A stretch of DNA of 64,000 nt from Lutibacter sp. B1 (GCF_012524075.1 NZ_JAAZUI010000007.1:62001-126000), one strand, 5' to 3'. Counted from the first letter of the stretch, positions 17,625 to 26,041 are shown. A program made the numbers and translations. Notes: generated from the letters alone by a model not told the origin.

Positions 17625-18914
17625 TTATTTAACCATTAAACTACTTCCAAATCTATCAAAAATAGCTTTGTCTAGTTCTTCTCTATGATCTGGGTGAGCA
17701 ATGTCTCTTAGTGATTGTGCGCGTTGTTTTAGGTTTCTTCCAAACAATTCAGCAACACCGTATTCTGTTGCTACAAATCTTGCATGTGCACGAGTTGTTA
17801 CAACTCCAGCACCTTGTTTTAGCATAGGAACAATTTTTGAAACTCCTTTTAATGTTGTAGAAGTTATCGCAATAATTGGTTTTCCTCCTATTGATAAAGC
17901 AGCTCCTCGCATAAAATCCATTTGCCCTCCAACTCCAGAAAACATTCTTGTTCCAATTGAATCGGCACAAACTTGTCCTGTGATGTCAATTTCAATAGCT
18001 GAATTAATTGCAGTTGCTTTTGGATTTTGACGAATAATAGCAGTATCATTAACATAGGCAATATCTTTCATTTCAATTTCAGGATTGTCATCCATAAAAT
18101 CGTATAATCGACGCGTACCCATAGCAAAACCAGATACTATTTTATAAGGATTTACTTTTTTTTGTGATCCGTTTACCACACCTTTTTCAACTAAATCAAC
18201 AATTCCTTCTGAAAACATTTCAGTATGAACACCTAAATTTTTATGATTGGTCAAAAAAGTTAATACCGCATTTGGAATACCTCCAATACCCATTTGAAGC
18301 GTAGCGCCATCATCAATTATTTCGGCAATATTTTTACCAATTGCTTTTTCTTCTTCAGAAGGTGCAACAAATTTCATTTCATGAATTTCCTCTTCCACTA
18401 ATACACAAGCACTAAAATTATTTAAGTGAACTAATGCATCTCCAAAAGTACGAGGCATATGAGAGTTTATTTGTGCAATTACAGTTTTTCCTTGTTCAAT
18501 TCCTGAGATTACAATATCTACAGAAACTCCTAAGGAACAAAATCCATGTTTATCCGGTGGAGATACATTTACTAAAACAACATCTAAATCCATATATCCT
18601 TGACGGAATAAACTTGGAATATCACTTAAGAAAATTGGAATATAATCAGCGGTATCTCCAACCATTTTTCTGATATTTCCTCCAATAAAAAATGCGTTTG
18701 TATGGAAACTATCTCTAAATTCAGGTTTAGTATATCCACACTCTCCTTCAGTGTGAAGGTGTACAATTTCTACTCCTTTTAATTCAGGAGCACGTTCAAC
18801 CATTGCTTTAACTAAAGTTTGTGGCGTAGCCGACCCTCCTTGAATTAATACTCTATCTCCTGATTTTATTAGTTTAACAGCTTCTTGGGCTGTCATTATA
18901 TTTGGTATGTTCAT
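17625..18914 (-). CDS. Acetyl-CoA hydrolase/transferase family CoA-transferase (likely propionyl-CoA:succinate)
   Basis: The 429-residue protein is a class I CoA-transferase of the acetyl-CoA hydrolase/4-hydroxybutyrate CoA-transferase family. The likely catalytic Glu232 lies in HTEMFSEG. Conserved loops include GGSATPQ near residue 26, MGIGGIPNAV near 208 and GVGGQMDF near 330. Position between the decarboxylase and the mutase points to moving CoA between succinate and propionyl-CoA, which would close the cycle without ATP. Acetate or butyrate specificity cannot be excluded from sequence. Confidence 0.9.
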   Translation of the reverse strand: MNIPNIMTAQEAVKLIKSGDRVLIQGGSATPQTLVKAMVERAPELKGVEIVHLHTEGECGYTKPEFRDSFHTNAFFIGGNIRKMVGDTADYIPIFLSDIPSLFRQGYMDLDVVLVNVSPPDKHGFCSLGVSVDIVISGIEQGKTVIAQINSHMPRTFGDALVHLNNFSACVLVEEEIHEMKFVAPSEEEKAIGKNIAEIIDDGATLQMGIGGIPNAVLTFLTNHKNLGVHTEMFSEGIVDLVEKGVVNGSQKKVNPYKIVSGFAMGTRRLYDFMDDNPEIEMKDIAYVNDTAIIRQNPKATAINSAIEIDITGQVCADSIGTRMFSGVGGQMDFMRGAALSIGGKPIIAITSTTLKGVSKIVPMLKQGAGVVTTRAHARFVATEYGVAELFGRNLKQRAQSLRDIAHPDHREELDKAIFDRFGSSLMVK

Positions 18915-18970
18915 ATTTATTTAAAATTTAAAATTTGTTGTTATGTTGGTTTTAAACAACTAATAATTAA

Positions 18971-20296
18971 TTATCCTAAAAAACTTAATATAATACCCGC
19001 AGCTATAGCTGATCCAATTACACCGGAAACGTTAGGTGCCATTGCGTGCATTAATAAATAATTGTGTGGATCAGACTTTAAACCTTCGGTATGTACAACT
19101 CTCGCACTATCCGGAACAGCAGAAACTCCTGCCGCACCAATTAGTGGATTGATTTTATTATCTCCTTTAAGAAATAAGTTCATTAATTTGGCAAAAAGTA
19201 AACCGCCCATTGTTGCTATAACAAAAGAAATAGCTCCAAGTCCAAATATTAATAAAGAATCTTTTGTTATAAAAATATCTGCTTGTGTTGATGCTCCTAC
19301 AGTAACTCCTAAAAGAATGGTAACTATATCAATTAATTTGGTACGTGCAGTATCTGCAAGTCTTTCTGTTCTACCGGATTCTTTTAGTAAATTTCCAAAA
19401 AATAACATACCTAATAAAGGTAATGAACTTGGTGAAATAAATGTTGTTAGTATTAATGCTGCAACAGGAAATATCATTTTTTCTTTTTGAGATACCGCCC
19501 TTGGTGGTTTCATTCTTATTTTTCTATCTTTCTTAGAGATTAATAATCTCATTATAGGCGGTTGAATAACCGGAACCAATGCCATATAAGAATAAGCTGC
19601 AATTGCAATTGGGCCAATTAAGTTTTTTACAGTTGTGCCATCTGGTAATATATTTATGCCATTTGCAAGTTTAGATGAAAGGAAAATTGCGGTAGGGCCG
19701 TCTGCTCCACCAATTATTCCAATAGCGCCGGCTTCCGGAAGGTTGAACCCTAAATAAAGAGCTCCTAAAAATGTAGCAAAAACACCAATTTGTGCAGCTG
19801 CTCCTAAAAGCATTAATTTTGGATTGGCTATTAACGAAGAAAAATCCGTCATAGCTCCAATACCTAAAAATATAAGTGGCGGATAAATACCTTTTACCAC
19901 ACCAAAATACAGATAGTTTAATACAGAACCGGTTTCGTAAATACCTGTTTGATTTCCTGCAACAAATGGAATATTACCAAGTATTACACCTATACCTATT
20001 GGTATTAGAAGTAGAGGTTCATAATCATATTTTATTCCTAAAAAGATAAATATAATTCCAATAATAATCATAATTAAATTACCGGAAGTAGCATTTGCGA
20101 AACCTGTATAATTATAAAATTGTTTAATTCCTTCAAAAGCACCATTATAAGAATTTACTTCTTCTATTTGATTATTTTGTTCAACAGAAACTGACGTAGT
20201 TATATTTTCAGCACTTTTATTAGAATTTAAGCCAAGTGCAGGTCTTATAAAAATCAGTAGCGATAGAACACTAAATATTAATAATATTTTCTTCAT
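18971..20296 (-). CDS. mmdB: Sodium-translocating decarboxylase beta subunit (methylmalonyl-CoA type by context)
   Basis: The 441-residue protein begins with a signal-like helix and a polar extension to about residue 55, then about nine or more membrane helices of the OadB/MmdB/GcdB family. Hallmarks are GIIGGADGPTAIFLSSKLA near residue 193 and GAAGVSAVPDSARVVHTEG near 385. The first contains the Asp essential for Na+ transport in the family. It decarboxylates carboxybiotin while exporting Na+. It is surrounded by the alpha, biotin and delta subunits, so methylmalonyl-CoA is the probable substrate. Confidence 0.93.
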   Translation of the reverse strand: MKKILLIFSVLSLLIFIRPALGLNSNKSAENITTSVSVEQNNQIEEVNSYNGAFEGIKQFYNYTGFANATSGNLIMIIIGIIFIFLGIKYDYEPLLLIPIGIGVILGNIPFVAGNQTGIYETGSVLNYLYFGVVKGIYPPLIFLGIGAMTDFSSLIANPKLMLLGAAAQIGVFATFLGALYLGFNLPEAGAIGIIGGADGPTAIFLSSKLANGINILPDGTTVKNLIGPIAIAAYSYMALVPVIQPPIMRLLISKKDRKIRMKPPRAVSQKEKMIFPVAALILTTFISPSSLPLLGMLFFGNLLKESGRTERLADTARTKLIDIVTILLGVTVGASTQADIFITKDSLLIFGLGAISFVIATMGGLLFAKLMNLFLKGDNKINPLIGAAGVSAVPDSARVVHTEGLKSDPHNYLLMHAMAPNVSGVIGSAIAAGIILSFLG

Positions 20297-20324
20297 TTTT
20301 TTCTTTTTTATAAATGAGAATGTC

Positions 20325-20744
20325 CTATTCTAATTCAATCATTAATTCGTTTTGTAATACTTGTTGTCCAACACTAATATTAATGGCAGTAATGGTACCT
20401 GGTTTTTCACAAACAATATTGTTTTCCATTTTCATAGCTTCTAAAACTAACATGCGATCACCAACTTTTATTGTATCACCAACTTTAACATCAATTGATA
20501 AAACAATACCTGGAATTGGAGCAACAATTTTAGTTGTTTGAGATTTTGGATTTACTTTTAATGGTTCCGCAGGCCTTTTTGAAGCTGCACGAACAAGTGT
20601 TGGAGTTTTTGTTTTCTTAATTTCCTGCTTTAGTTCTACATCATAAGAAGTACCATTTACTTCTAAATTAATGATGTTATCTTCGTGAGATTTTATATTA
20701 ACTGTGTACCCAGTTTCGTTTACTTTGAATTTATAAGTTTTCAT
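20325..20744 (-). CDS. mmdC: Biotin carrier (gamma) subunit of methylmalonyl-CoA decarboxylase
   Basis: The 139-residue protein has a beta-rich N-terminal part, a basic/proline linker (about 43-70) and a biotinyl domain with the motif EAMKME, biotinylated Lys105. It carries carboxybiotin from the carboxyltransferase to the membrane beta subunit. It starts three bases after the delta-subunit stop, in an uninterrupted gene row. Confidence 0.92.
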   Translation of the reverse strand: MKTYKFKVNETGYTVNIKSHEDNIINLEVNGTSYDVELKQEIKKTKTPTLVRAASKRPAEPLKVNPKSQTTKIVAPIPGIVLSIDVKVGDTIKVGDRMLVLEAMKMENNIVCEKPGTITAINISVGQQVLQNELMIELE

Positions 20745-20747
20745 ATT

Positions 20748-21107
20748 TTATAATCTATTATGTGTTCCATAAATTTTAGAACTCCAAGGTGAATATGTTT
20801 TTTTAACTTGTTTAATTGTTAAAATTGCGCTTTCGTGATCGTGTTGTTCATTCATATACATATGAACAGCAGCACCAATTGCCGCAGCAATTTCACCGGT
20901 AAAATTGCGGTCAGATTTTAATGAAATTTCGGTAATTTTTTTATCTTTTCTTCTTGTTATTACTTTATATATGTATAACATAATTGGTAATGCATATTTG
21001 AAGAATAATGAAAGTAAAATTAAAGCGCTAAAAACAATTATCAATCCTGTAATCAAGATAACGTATCCTTCGCTAATTTGATCTGTAAATAAAGGTAGAA
21101 ACATCAT
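20748..21107 (-). CDS. mmdD: OadG-family delta subunit of sodium-pumping decarboxylase
   Basis: The 119-residue protein has one membrane helix at about residues 14-38 and a cytoplasmic tail with EIAAAIGAAVHMYMNE near residue 72 that is typical of Bacteroidota OadG-like subunits. It ties the soluble carboxyltransferase to the membrane part. Its ATG shares the A of the preceding TAA stop (TAATG), which implies coupled translation with the alpha subunit. Confidence 0.85.
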   Translation of the reverse strand: MMFLPLFTDQISEGYVILITGLIIVFSALILLSLFFKYALPIMLYIYKVITRRKDKKITEISLKSDRNFTGEIAAAIGAAVHMYMNEQHDHESAILTIKQVKKTYSPWSSKIYGTHNRL

Positions 21108-22666
21108 TATAGAGGTATGTTTGAGTGTTTTTTAGGAGGATTTATTTCCTTTTTATTTTGAAGTAATTGCAATGCTCTAATAATTCTGAAACGTGTGTTT
21201 CTAGGCTCAATAACATCATCAATAAAACCATATTTAGCAGCAACATAAGGATTTGCAAATTTTGCATTGTATTCATCCTCTTTTTGCTCTATATAATCTA
21301 GTTTTTCTTCAGCATCTTCTATTTTTCTAATATTAGATCCTTCTAAAACTTCAACAGCTCCTTTAGCTCCCATAACAGCAATTTCTGCTGTTGGCCAAGC
21401 ATAATTTAAGTCTCCACGTAATTGTTTACAACTCATTACATCATGTGCGCCACCATAAGATTTACGGAGTGTAATGGTAACTTTTGGAACAGTTGCTTCT
21501 CCGTATGCAAATAATAATTTTGCTCCGTGAAGAATAATTCCGCCATATTCTTGTCCTGTTCCAGGTAAAAATCCAGGTACATCAACAAGGGTTACAATTG
21601 GGATGTTGAATGCATCACAGAAACGAACAAAACGCGCAGCTTTTCTTGATGCTTCAATATCTAATACACCAGCATAATATTTTGGTTGATTGGCAACAAT
21701 ACCAACAGGGTGACCATTAAATCTTGCAAAACCTACACAAATGTTTCTAGCATAATTTCTATGAACTTCCGTAAATTCTCCATTATCAGTTATAATTGAA
21801 ATTACATCAACAATATCATAAGGTTGATTTGGGTTTTCAGGAATTATTTCATTTAACGCATCTTCTAATCTATCGATAGGATCATCACAAGTAATAATTG
21901 GTGCTTCTTCTAAATTGTTTGATGGTAAGTAACTTAATATTTTACGAACTAATAATAAGTTTTCTTCATCATTTTCTGCTAAGAAATGTGAAACACCTGA
22001 TCTTGTTGAATGTATGTTAGCACCACCTAATTGTTCAGTAGTTACTACTTCACCAGTTACAGTTTGCACCACTTTAGGTCCGGTTACAAACATATAACTT
22101 GTTTGATCTGTCATAATTGTAAAATCTGTTAAAGCAGGTGAATAAACCGCTCCACCGGCACAAGGTCCTAAAATTGAAGAAATTTGAGGTATTACACCGG
22201 AAGCCATAATATTTCTTTGGAAAATTTCAGCATAACCGGCTAATGATCTTACTCCTTCTTGAATACGTGCTCCACCAGAATCATTTAAACCAATTACCGG
22301 AACTCCAATTTTCATTGCCATATCCATAATTTTACATATTTTCATCGCATAAGTTTCAGATAATGAACCTCCAAATACCGTAAAGTCTTGAGCGAAAAGG
22401 TAAACAACTCTCCCATCAATTGTTCCGTGTCCTGTTACAACACCATCAGAAAGATAAATTTCTTTATCTAGTCCAAAAGATTTTGTTCTGTGAGTTACAA
22501 ACATATCAAACTCTTCAAAACTATCTTCGTCTAAAAGTATTTCTATTCGTTCACGAGCAGTTAATTTTCCTTTAGCGTGTTGTGATTCAATACGTTTTTC
22601 ACCTCCACCTAGTTTGGCTTGAACTCTTTTTTCAATGAGTTCATTAATTTTATCTTGATTTGCCAT
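21107..22666 (-). CDS. mmdA: Methylmalonyl-CoA decarboxylase alpha subunit (carboxyltransferase)
   Basis: The 519-residue crotonase-fold carboxyltransferase belongs to the PccB/MmdA group. It has the oxyanion motifs [11 protein letters not shown] near residue 124 and GGAVYSPAL near 172, and [12 protein letters not shown] plus [11 protein letters not shown] in the C-terminal half. It transfers the carboxyl of S-methylmalonyl-CoA to biotin. The same fold works as propionyl-CoA carboxylase beta; the neighbouring OadG/OadB genes decide for the decarboxylase. It begins 16 bases after the epimerase stop. Confidence 0.95.
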   Translation of the reverse strand: MANQDKINELIEKRVQAKLGGGEKRIESQHAKGKLTARERIEILLDEDSFEEFDMFVTHRTKSFGLDKEIYLSDGVVTGHGTIDGRVVYLFAQDFTVFGGSLSETYAMKICKIMDMAMKIGVPVIGLNDSGGARIQEGVRSLAGYAEIFQRNIMASGVIPQISSILGPCAGGAVYSPALTDFTIMTDQTSYMFVTGPKVVQTVTGEVVTTEQLGGANIHSTRSGVSHFLAENDEENLLLVRKILSYLPSNNLEEAPIITCDDPIDRLEDALNEIIPENPNQPYDIVDVISIITDNGEFTEVHRNYARNICVGFARFNGHPVGIVANQPKYYAGVLDIEASRKAARFVRFCDAFNIPIVTLVDVPGFLPGTGQEYGGIILHGAKLLFAYGEATVPKVTITLRKSYGGAHDVMSCKQLRGDLNYAWPTAEIAVMGAKGAVEVLEGSNIRKIEDAEEKLDYIEQKEDEYNAKFANPYVAAKYGFIDDVIEPRNTRFRIIRALQLLQNKKEINPPKKHSNIPL

Positions 22667-22682
22667 AATTATATTTATTTAG

Positions 22683-23090
22683 CTATTCTTGTTTAGAGCA
22701 AAGTTCTGTAAGTACCCCATTTGTTGATTTTGGATGAAGAAAACCAATATCTAATCCTTCAGCTCCTTTGCGTGATTCCTTGTCAATTAGTGTTACTCCA
22801 CGTTTTTCTGCTAATTTTAAAGCTTCAGTAGCATTTTTCACAGCAAAAGCAATGTGATGAATTCCTTGACCTTTTTTAGCAATAAACTTACCTATAGGAC
22901 CTTCAGGTGAAGTACTTTCCAATAACTCAATTTTTGTAGTACCTACCAAAAAAAAGGCTGTTTTCACTTTTTGATCAACAACCTCTTCTATAGCGTAGCA
23001 TTTTAGCCCTAAGATTTTTTCATAGTATTTAATTGATTCTTCTAAATTATCTACTGCAATTCCAATGTGTTCAATATGAGATATATTCAT
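22683..23090 (-). CDS. mce: Methylmalonyl-CoA epimerase (paralogue 2), first gene of the propionate operon
   Basis: This 135-residue vicinal-oxygen-chelate protein has EHIGIAVDNL near residue 7 and GIHHIAFAV near 78, and ends with GVLTELC. It supplies the S epimer for the decarboxylase or the R epimer for the mutase. It is collinear with the copy at 224-625, but the two differ at many positions. This copy heads the operon with the decarboxylase and mutase genes, so it is the likely pathway-dedicated isozyme. Confidence 0.93.
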   Translation of the reverse strand: MNISHIEHIGIAVDNLEESIKYYEKILGLKCYAIEEVVDQKVKTAFFLVGTTKIELLESTSPEGPIGKFIAKKGQGIHHIAFAVKNATEALKLAEKRGVTLIDKESRKGAEGLDIGFLHPKSTNGVLTELCSKQE

Positions 23091-23169
23091 AATTAGGATG
23101 TTTTTAAATTTTATTCTCTCAATTAGTTCTAAAAAGAGTGTGAAGTTTTAATTATTTTAAGTTAGAGAA

Positions 23170-23177
23170 CAAAATTA
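23170..23177 (-). promoter_or_regulatory. -7 promoter element of the propionate operon
   Basis: The minus strand reads TAATTTTG, matching TAnnTTTG, with a TTG exactly eight bases upstream as at the nos promoter. The leader to the epimerase ATG is about 75 bases. No -33 TTTG is seen at the normal distance. Confidence 0.55.
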
Positions 23178-23199
23178 GAATATAGCAATTCTTAAAAAG

Positions 23200-23213
23200 A
23201 TGACAGATGTCAT
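23200..23213 (-). promoter_or_regulatory. CRP/FNR-type operator of the propionate operon
   Basis: ATGAC-AGAT-GTCAT is a perfect 5-bp-arm inverted repeat with a four-base spacer. Its core TGAC-N4-GTCA resembles FixK/DNR/FNR boxes. Its centre, 23206.5, lies 29.5 bases from the first base of the -7 box at 23177, identical to the nos promoter. Confidence 0.55.
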
Positions 23214-23223
23214 ATATTGGATT

Positions 23224-23249
23224 AAACTACTAAAACGTTTTAGTAGTTT
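23224..23249. repeat. 26-bp perfect palindrome upstream of the propionate operon
   Basis: AAACTACTAAAAC is followed immediately by its exact reverse complement. The AAACGTTT centre resembles LacI-family operators. It lies 30 bases centre-to-centre upstream of the CRP/FNR-type box. It could alternatively be a 3' hairpin of the threonine dehydrogenase mRNA, but no T-run follows. Confidence 0.7.
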
Positions 23250-23459
23250 TGAAGACCTTTTAATTTAGAAGACAATCCTGGTATTAACTTTATTAAAAAA
23301 AGATATTTCAGGGATGTTTAATTTTAAAGTGCTTGTTTTCAGTACTTTACTAAATAAATTTTGGATTAATTTTACTGGGAGCTTATAATAAACTTTAAGT
23401 GTTTTAATAACAGGGTACTTATAACGAATCTTAGTGTTTTACACATTTTTGAATGATAA

Positions 23460-24416
23460 TTATAATTCTTCGTATTTTGCATGTAAACTGTTTAACATAT
23501 TTTTCGACATTTTTTTTAGGTCGAATTTATGTTTCCATCCCCAATCTTCTCTTGCTCTAGAATCGTCAATGCTTCTTGGCCAGCTATCTGCAATATTTTG
23601 TCTGAAATCTGAATGATAAGAAATTTCAAATTCAGGTATAAATGTTCTAATTTCTTCAGCAATTTCTTCAGGAGTAAAACTCATTGCTGCTAAATTATAT
23701 GACGAACGTATTTTTATGTCTTCAGGTTTTGCATCCATTATTTTTATAGTTGCATCAATAGCATCATCCATATACATCATAGGTAATTTAGTACCTTTAT
23801 TTAAAAAGGAGTCGTATTTACCTAAAAGTAACGCATTGTGGTAAATTTCTACGGCATAATCAGTTGTGCCACCACCCGGATTGGTTTTCCAGCTTATAAT
23901 TCCCGGATAGCGTAAACTTCTAACATCAACACCATATTTATTGAAATAATATTCACACCAACGTTCACCGGCCTGTTTGCTAATTCCGTAAACGGTTGAA
24001 GGTTCCATTATGGTCTCTTGCGGTGTGTTTTCTTTTGGAGTAGTAGGTCCAAATACGGCAATAGAACTTGGCCAAAAAACTTTTTTTATTTTACCTTCCT
24101 TAGCTAAATTTAAAACATTAAAAAGAGAATTCATATTTAATTCCCATGCTTTATCCGGAAATTTTTCTCCTGTAGCGGAAAGCATTGCTGCCATTAAATA
24201 AACTTCGGTAATAGCATATTTTTCAATAACAGACAAAATACTATGGTAGTCTAAAGCATTTATAGATTCAAATGGGCCGGATTGCATCAACTCTTCGTTA
24301 CCTTCTCTAATATCAGCAGCTATTACACTATTTTTGCCATTAATTTCACGCAGTTTTAGAGTTAATTCAGTTCCAATTTGGCCACAAGCACCAATTATTA
24401 ATATGCTTTTTTTCAT
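23460..24416 (-). CDS. L-threonine 3-dehydrogenase, short-chain (epimerase-like) type
   Basis: The 318-residue NAD-dependent protein has a Rossmann GACGQIG motif at residues 9-15 and the catalytic Tyr-x-x-x-Lys in STVYGISKQAGE near residue 138. It also has the signatures RYPGIISWKTNPGGGTTDYA and TKLPMMYMDDAI that set this threonine dehydrogenase group apart from other sugar epimerases. It oxidises threonine to 2-amino-3-oxobutyrate. ATG 24416 is preferred: the residues preceding it at the longer in-frame ATG 24446 are not Rossmann-like. No glycine C-acetyltransferase partner is adjacent. Confidence 0.88.
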   Translation of the reverse strand: MKKSILIIGACGQIGTELTLKLREINGKNSVIAADIREGNEELMQSGPFESINALDYHSILSVIEKYAITEVYLMAAMLSATGEKFPDKAWELNMNSLFNVLNLAKEGKIKKVFWPSSIAVFGPTTPKENTPQETIMEPSTVYGISKQAGERWCEYYFNKYGVDVRSLRYPGIISWKTNPGGGTTDYAVEIYHNALLLGKYDSFLNKGTKLPMMYMDDAIDATIKIMDAKPEDIKIRSSYNLAAMSFTPEEIAEEIRTFIPEFEISYHSDFRQNIADSWPRSIDDSRAREDWGWKHKFDLKKMSKNMLNSLHAKYEEL

Positions 24417-24443
24417 GAAATAAAAATTTATTTTATCATTTAT

Positions 24444-24451
24444 CAAATATA
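24444..24451 (-). promoter_or_regulatory. -7 promoter element of threonine dehydrogenase
   Basis: The minus strand reads TATATTTG, matching TAnnTTTG, about 28 bases before the chosen ATG. This also argues for ATG 24416, because ATG 24446 overlaps the box. Confidence 0.5.
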
Positions 24452-24528
24452 CTTAAATTTTGAATTTATATTTATGATAAATTCCCATATCAAAGAAACA
24501 TTTTTTTATATAACAGTATAATTATTAC

Positions 24529-24536
24529 TATTTTTG
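24529..24536 (+). promoter_or_regulatory. -7 promoter element of the lipoprotein pair
   Basis: TATTTTTG matches TAnnTTTG and lies 18 bases before the ATG at 24555. Confidence 0.5.
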
Positions 24537-24554
24537 ACAGCAATAAGTTTTTGT

Positions 24555-25154
24555 ATGAAGTTTTTATATGTTTTTTTGTTGATTGTGTTGTTTCTAAATT
24601 TTTCTTGTGACCAAAAAAAGGAAATAGAGAAAGTTTCTGAAAAAAAAGATACAATTCAAGTTAATTCTAATCGTATTGTAAATACGTTAGGAGAAACTTT
24701 AATACCTAAAGCGAAAACTTCATTAAAAGATTGGAAAGAATATAATGATGTTGATGAATTTTTATTGAAGTATTACAACATTTCATCTTATGAGGCACTT
24801 AATAATGCGCAGGAACTATCGGATTTGGTTAAATTGATGAAAGACTCTGTAAGAGTTGAAAAATTAAAGCAATTAAATGTTACAGCTCGTATTAATGTTT
24901 TGCATAATGAAACTTTGCGTTTGGTTGATATGTCTACAATACCATCAATCAAAAATGAAGAAATTAAAGAAGAAGTTACAAAAATTTTAGAGGTTTATTC
25001 GGCGTTAAATTCCAAGATCAATACAATTTATAAAGCCGAAGATATTCAAAATTCATTAGAGGTTGATACAGAAACTCCTATTGAATTAGAGAAAGAAAAA
25101 AAGGAGCCATTAAAGAAAGAATTTAGAGGAAAAGTGTCATCAAAAACACAATAA
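24555..25154 (+). CDS. Hypothetical lipoprotein
   Basis: The 199-residue protein begins with a hydrophobic signal ending NFSC (lipobox Cys about residue 18). A Lys/Glu-rich, mostly helical mature part follows. A helical region with YNISSYEALNNAQELSDLVK near residue 65 and coiled-coil-like stretches is visible, and the tail is acidic then basic. ATG 24555 is chosen over TTG 24534 because the signal starts there and the TTG overlaps the -7 box. No family is recognised. It is three bases upstream of a second lipoprotein gene. Confidence 0.6.
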   Translation: MKFLYVFLLIVLFLNFSCDQKKEIEKVSEKKDTIQVNSNRIVNTLGETLIPKAKTSLKDWKEYNDVDEFLLKYYNISSYEALNNAQELSDLVKLMKDSVRVEKLKQLNVTARINVLHNETLRLVDMSTIPSIKNEEIKEEVTKILEVYSALNSKINTIYKAEDIQNSLEVDTETPIELEKEKKEPLKKEFRGKVSSKTQ

Positions 25155-25157
25155 TTT

Positions 25158-25685
25158 ATGAAAAAAACAAGCGTATTATTTTTTATTTTAATTGTGTTAA
25201 TTAGTTGTTGTAAAGAGCAAAAAGTTGAAAAAACAATTGCTTTTTCGGCTGAAAAAAATACAATAAATGATGTTTTAGATAATTGGCATAAAAATGCTGC
25301 TGAAACTAATTTTGAAAAGTATTTTAATGCTATGACTAAAGAAAGTGTGTTTATAGGAACAGATGCTTCTGAGAATTGGAAAAATTCTGAGTTTAAAGAT
25401 TTTAGTAAACCTTTTTTTGTTAGAGGAAAAGCATGGAATTTTACTTCTGTACAGCGTAATATTTATATAAATTCTGAAGGTGATTTTGCTTGGTTTGATG
25501 AATTGTTAGATACGTGGATGGGTATTTGCAGAGGTTCGGGTGTTTTAATTAAAAAAGATGATCAATGGAAAATTGAACATTATGTTTTATCGGTTACTGT
25601 TCCAAATGAAGATATTAATGAAGTAATAAAAGTGAAAAAAGAAAAAGATTCTATTTTTTTAAATAAATTAAAAAAACGCAATTAA
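25158..25685 (+). CDS. SnoaL/NTF2-like domain lipoprotein
   Basis: The 175-residue protein has a lipoprotein signal (LISC, about Cys17) and a domain starting at about residue 38. This domain has the SnoaL/DUF4440 pattern: a helix with VLDNWHKNAAETNFEKYFNAM, a strand VFIGTDASENW, then AWFDELLDTW and GSGVLIKKDDQWKIEHYVLS. Such domains bind small ligands or act on unknown substrates. It is co-transcribed with the preceding lipoprotein. Its stop overlaps that of the convergent downstream gene through a shared TTAA. Confidence 0.75.
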   Translation: MKKTSVLFFILIVLISCCKEQKVEKTIAFSAEKNTINDVLDNWHKNAAETNFEKYFNAMTKESVFIGTDASENWKNSEFKDFSKPFFVRGKAWNFTSVQRNIYINSEGDFAWFDELLDTWMGICRGSGVLIKKDDQWKIEHYVLSVTVPNEDINEVIKVKKEKDSIFLNKLKKRN

Positions 25686-26041
25686 AAAGTGTTTTTAATT
25701 TTTTCGGTAAGTTCTGTTTCTTCAATGCTTATAATGTTATTATTGTCGTAAACAATTTTAGTTATTTTATTTTCACTCCAATATGTCCATGTGCCAACTT
25801 TTACACCATAGTTATAAGTAGCAATACATTTTCTGCTTCCATCTAAATTAAAACTTTCCCAAGTTGCATGTAATTTACCATCTTCGGTATAAAAGCCATG
25901 TTGCATTATATTTCCGTTTTCATAATACAATTTAACTTCTAATAAATCTCCTTTTTTTTCAATTTTTCTAATATCGTTTTCTTGAGAAAATACTACAAAA
26001 GTTGAAAATAACGTCACAAAAGTTAATAATAAATTTTTCAT
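25682..26041 (-). CDS. Secreted MORN/YwqK-like repeat protein
   Basis: The 119-residue protein has a signal peptide (about 1-20, ending VFSQ) and repeated Y-x-N-G-x-x-x-x-G-x-Y/W units, for example YENGNIMQHGFYTEDGK and YNYGVKVGTWTYW. These resemble MORN/YwqK-type repeats. Flavobacterial relatives are often named 'nicotinic acid mononucleotide adenyltransferase', which the sequence does not support. ATG 26041 gives the cleanest signal; a second ATG lies six bases upstream. Function is unknown. Confidence 0.65.
   Translation of the reverse strand: MKNLLLTFVTLFSTFVVFSQENDIRKIEKKGDLLEVKLYYENGNIMQHGFYTEDGKLHATWESFNLDGSRKCIATYNYGVKVGTWTYWSENKITKIVYDNNNIISIEETELTEKIKNTF

Larger units (their letters stand above)
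23091..23459. other. Regulatory intergenic region upstream of the propionate operon
   Basis: No coding frame is convincing here. The region holds the operon's -7 box (23170-23177), a CRP/FNR-type box (23200-23213) and a 26-base perfect palindrome (23224-23249). Further upstream is an imperfect direct repeat: CTTATAATAAACTTTAAGTG from 23382 resembles CTTATAACGAATCTTAGTG from 23418. Confidence 0.6.

Noticed and set aside
16590-18100. Several open frames on the plus strand inside the mutase and CoA-transferase genes
   Set aside because: They overlap strong, domain-supported minus-strand genes and show no homologous motifs or ribosome-binding context.
23224-23249. Palindrome as an intrinsic terminator of threonine dehydrogenase
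   Set aside because: It lies more than 200 bases beyond that gene's stop and has no T-run on the minus strand, so an operator reading is preferred, though not proven.
25682-26041. Nicotinic acid mononucleotide adenylyltransferase label usual for such proteins
   Set aside because: No nucleotidyltransferase HxGH-type motif is present; the sequence is a signal peptide plus MORN/YwqK-like repeats.
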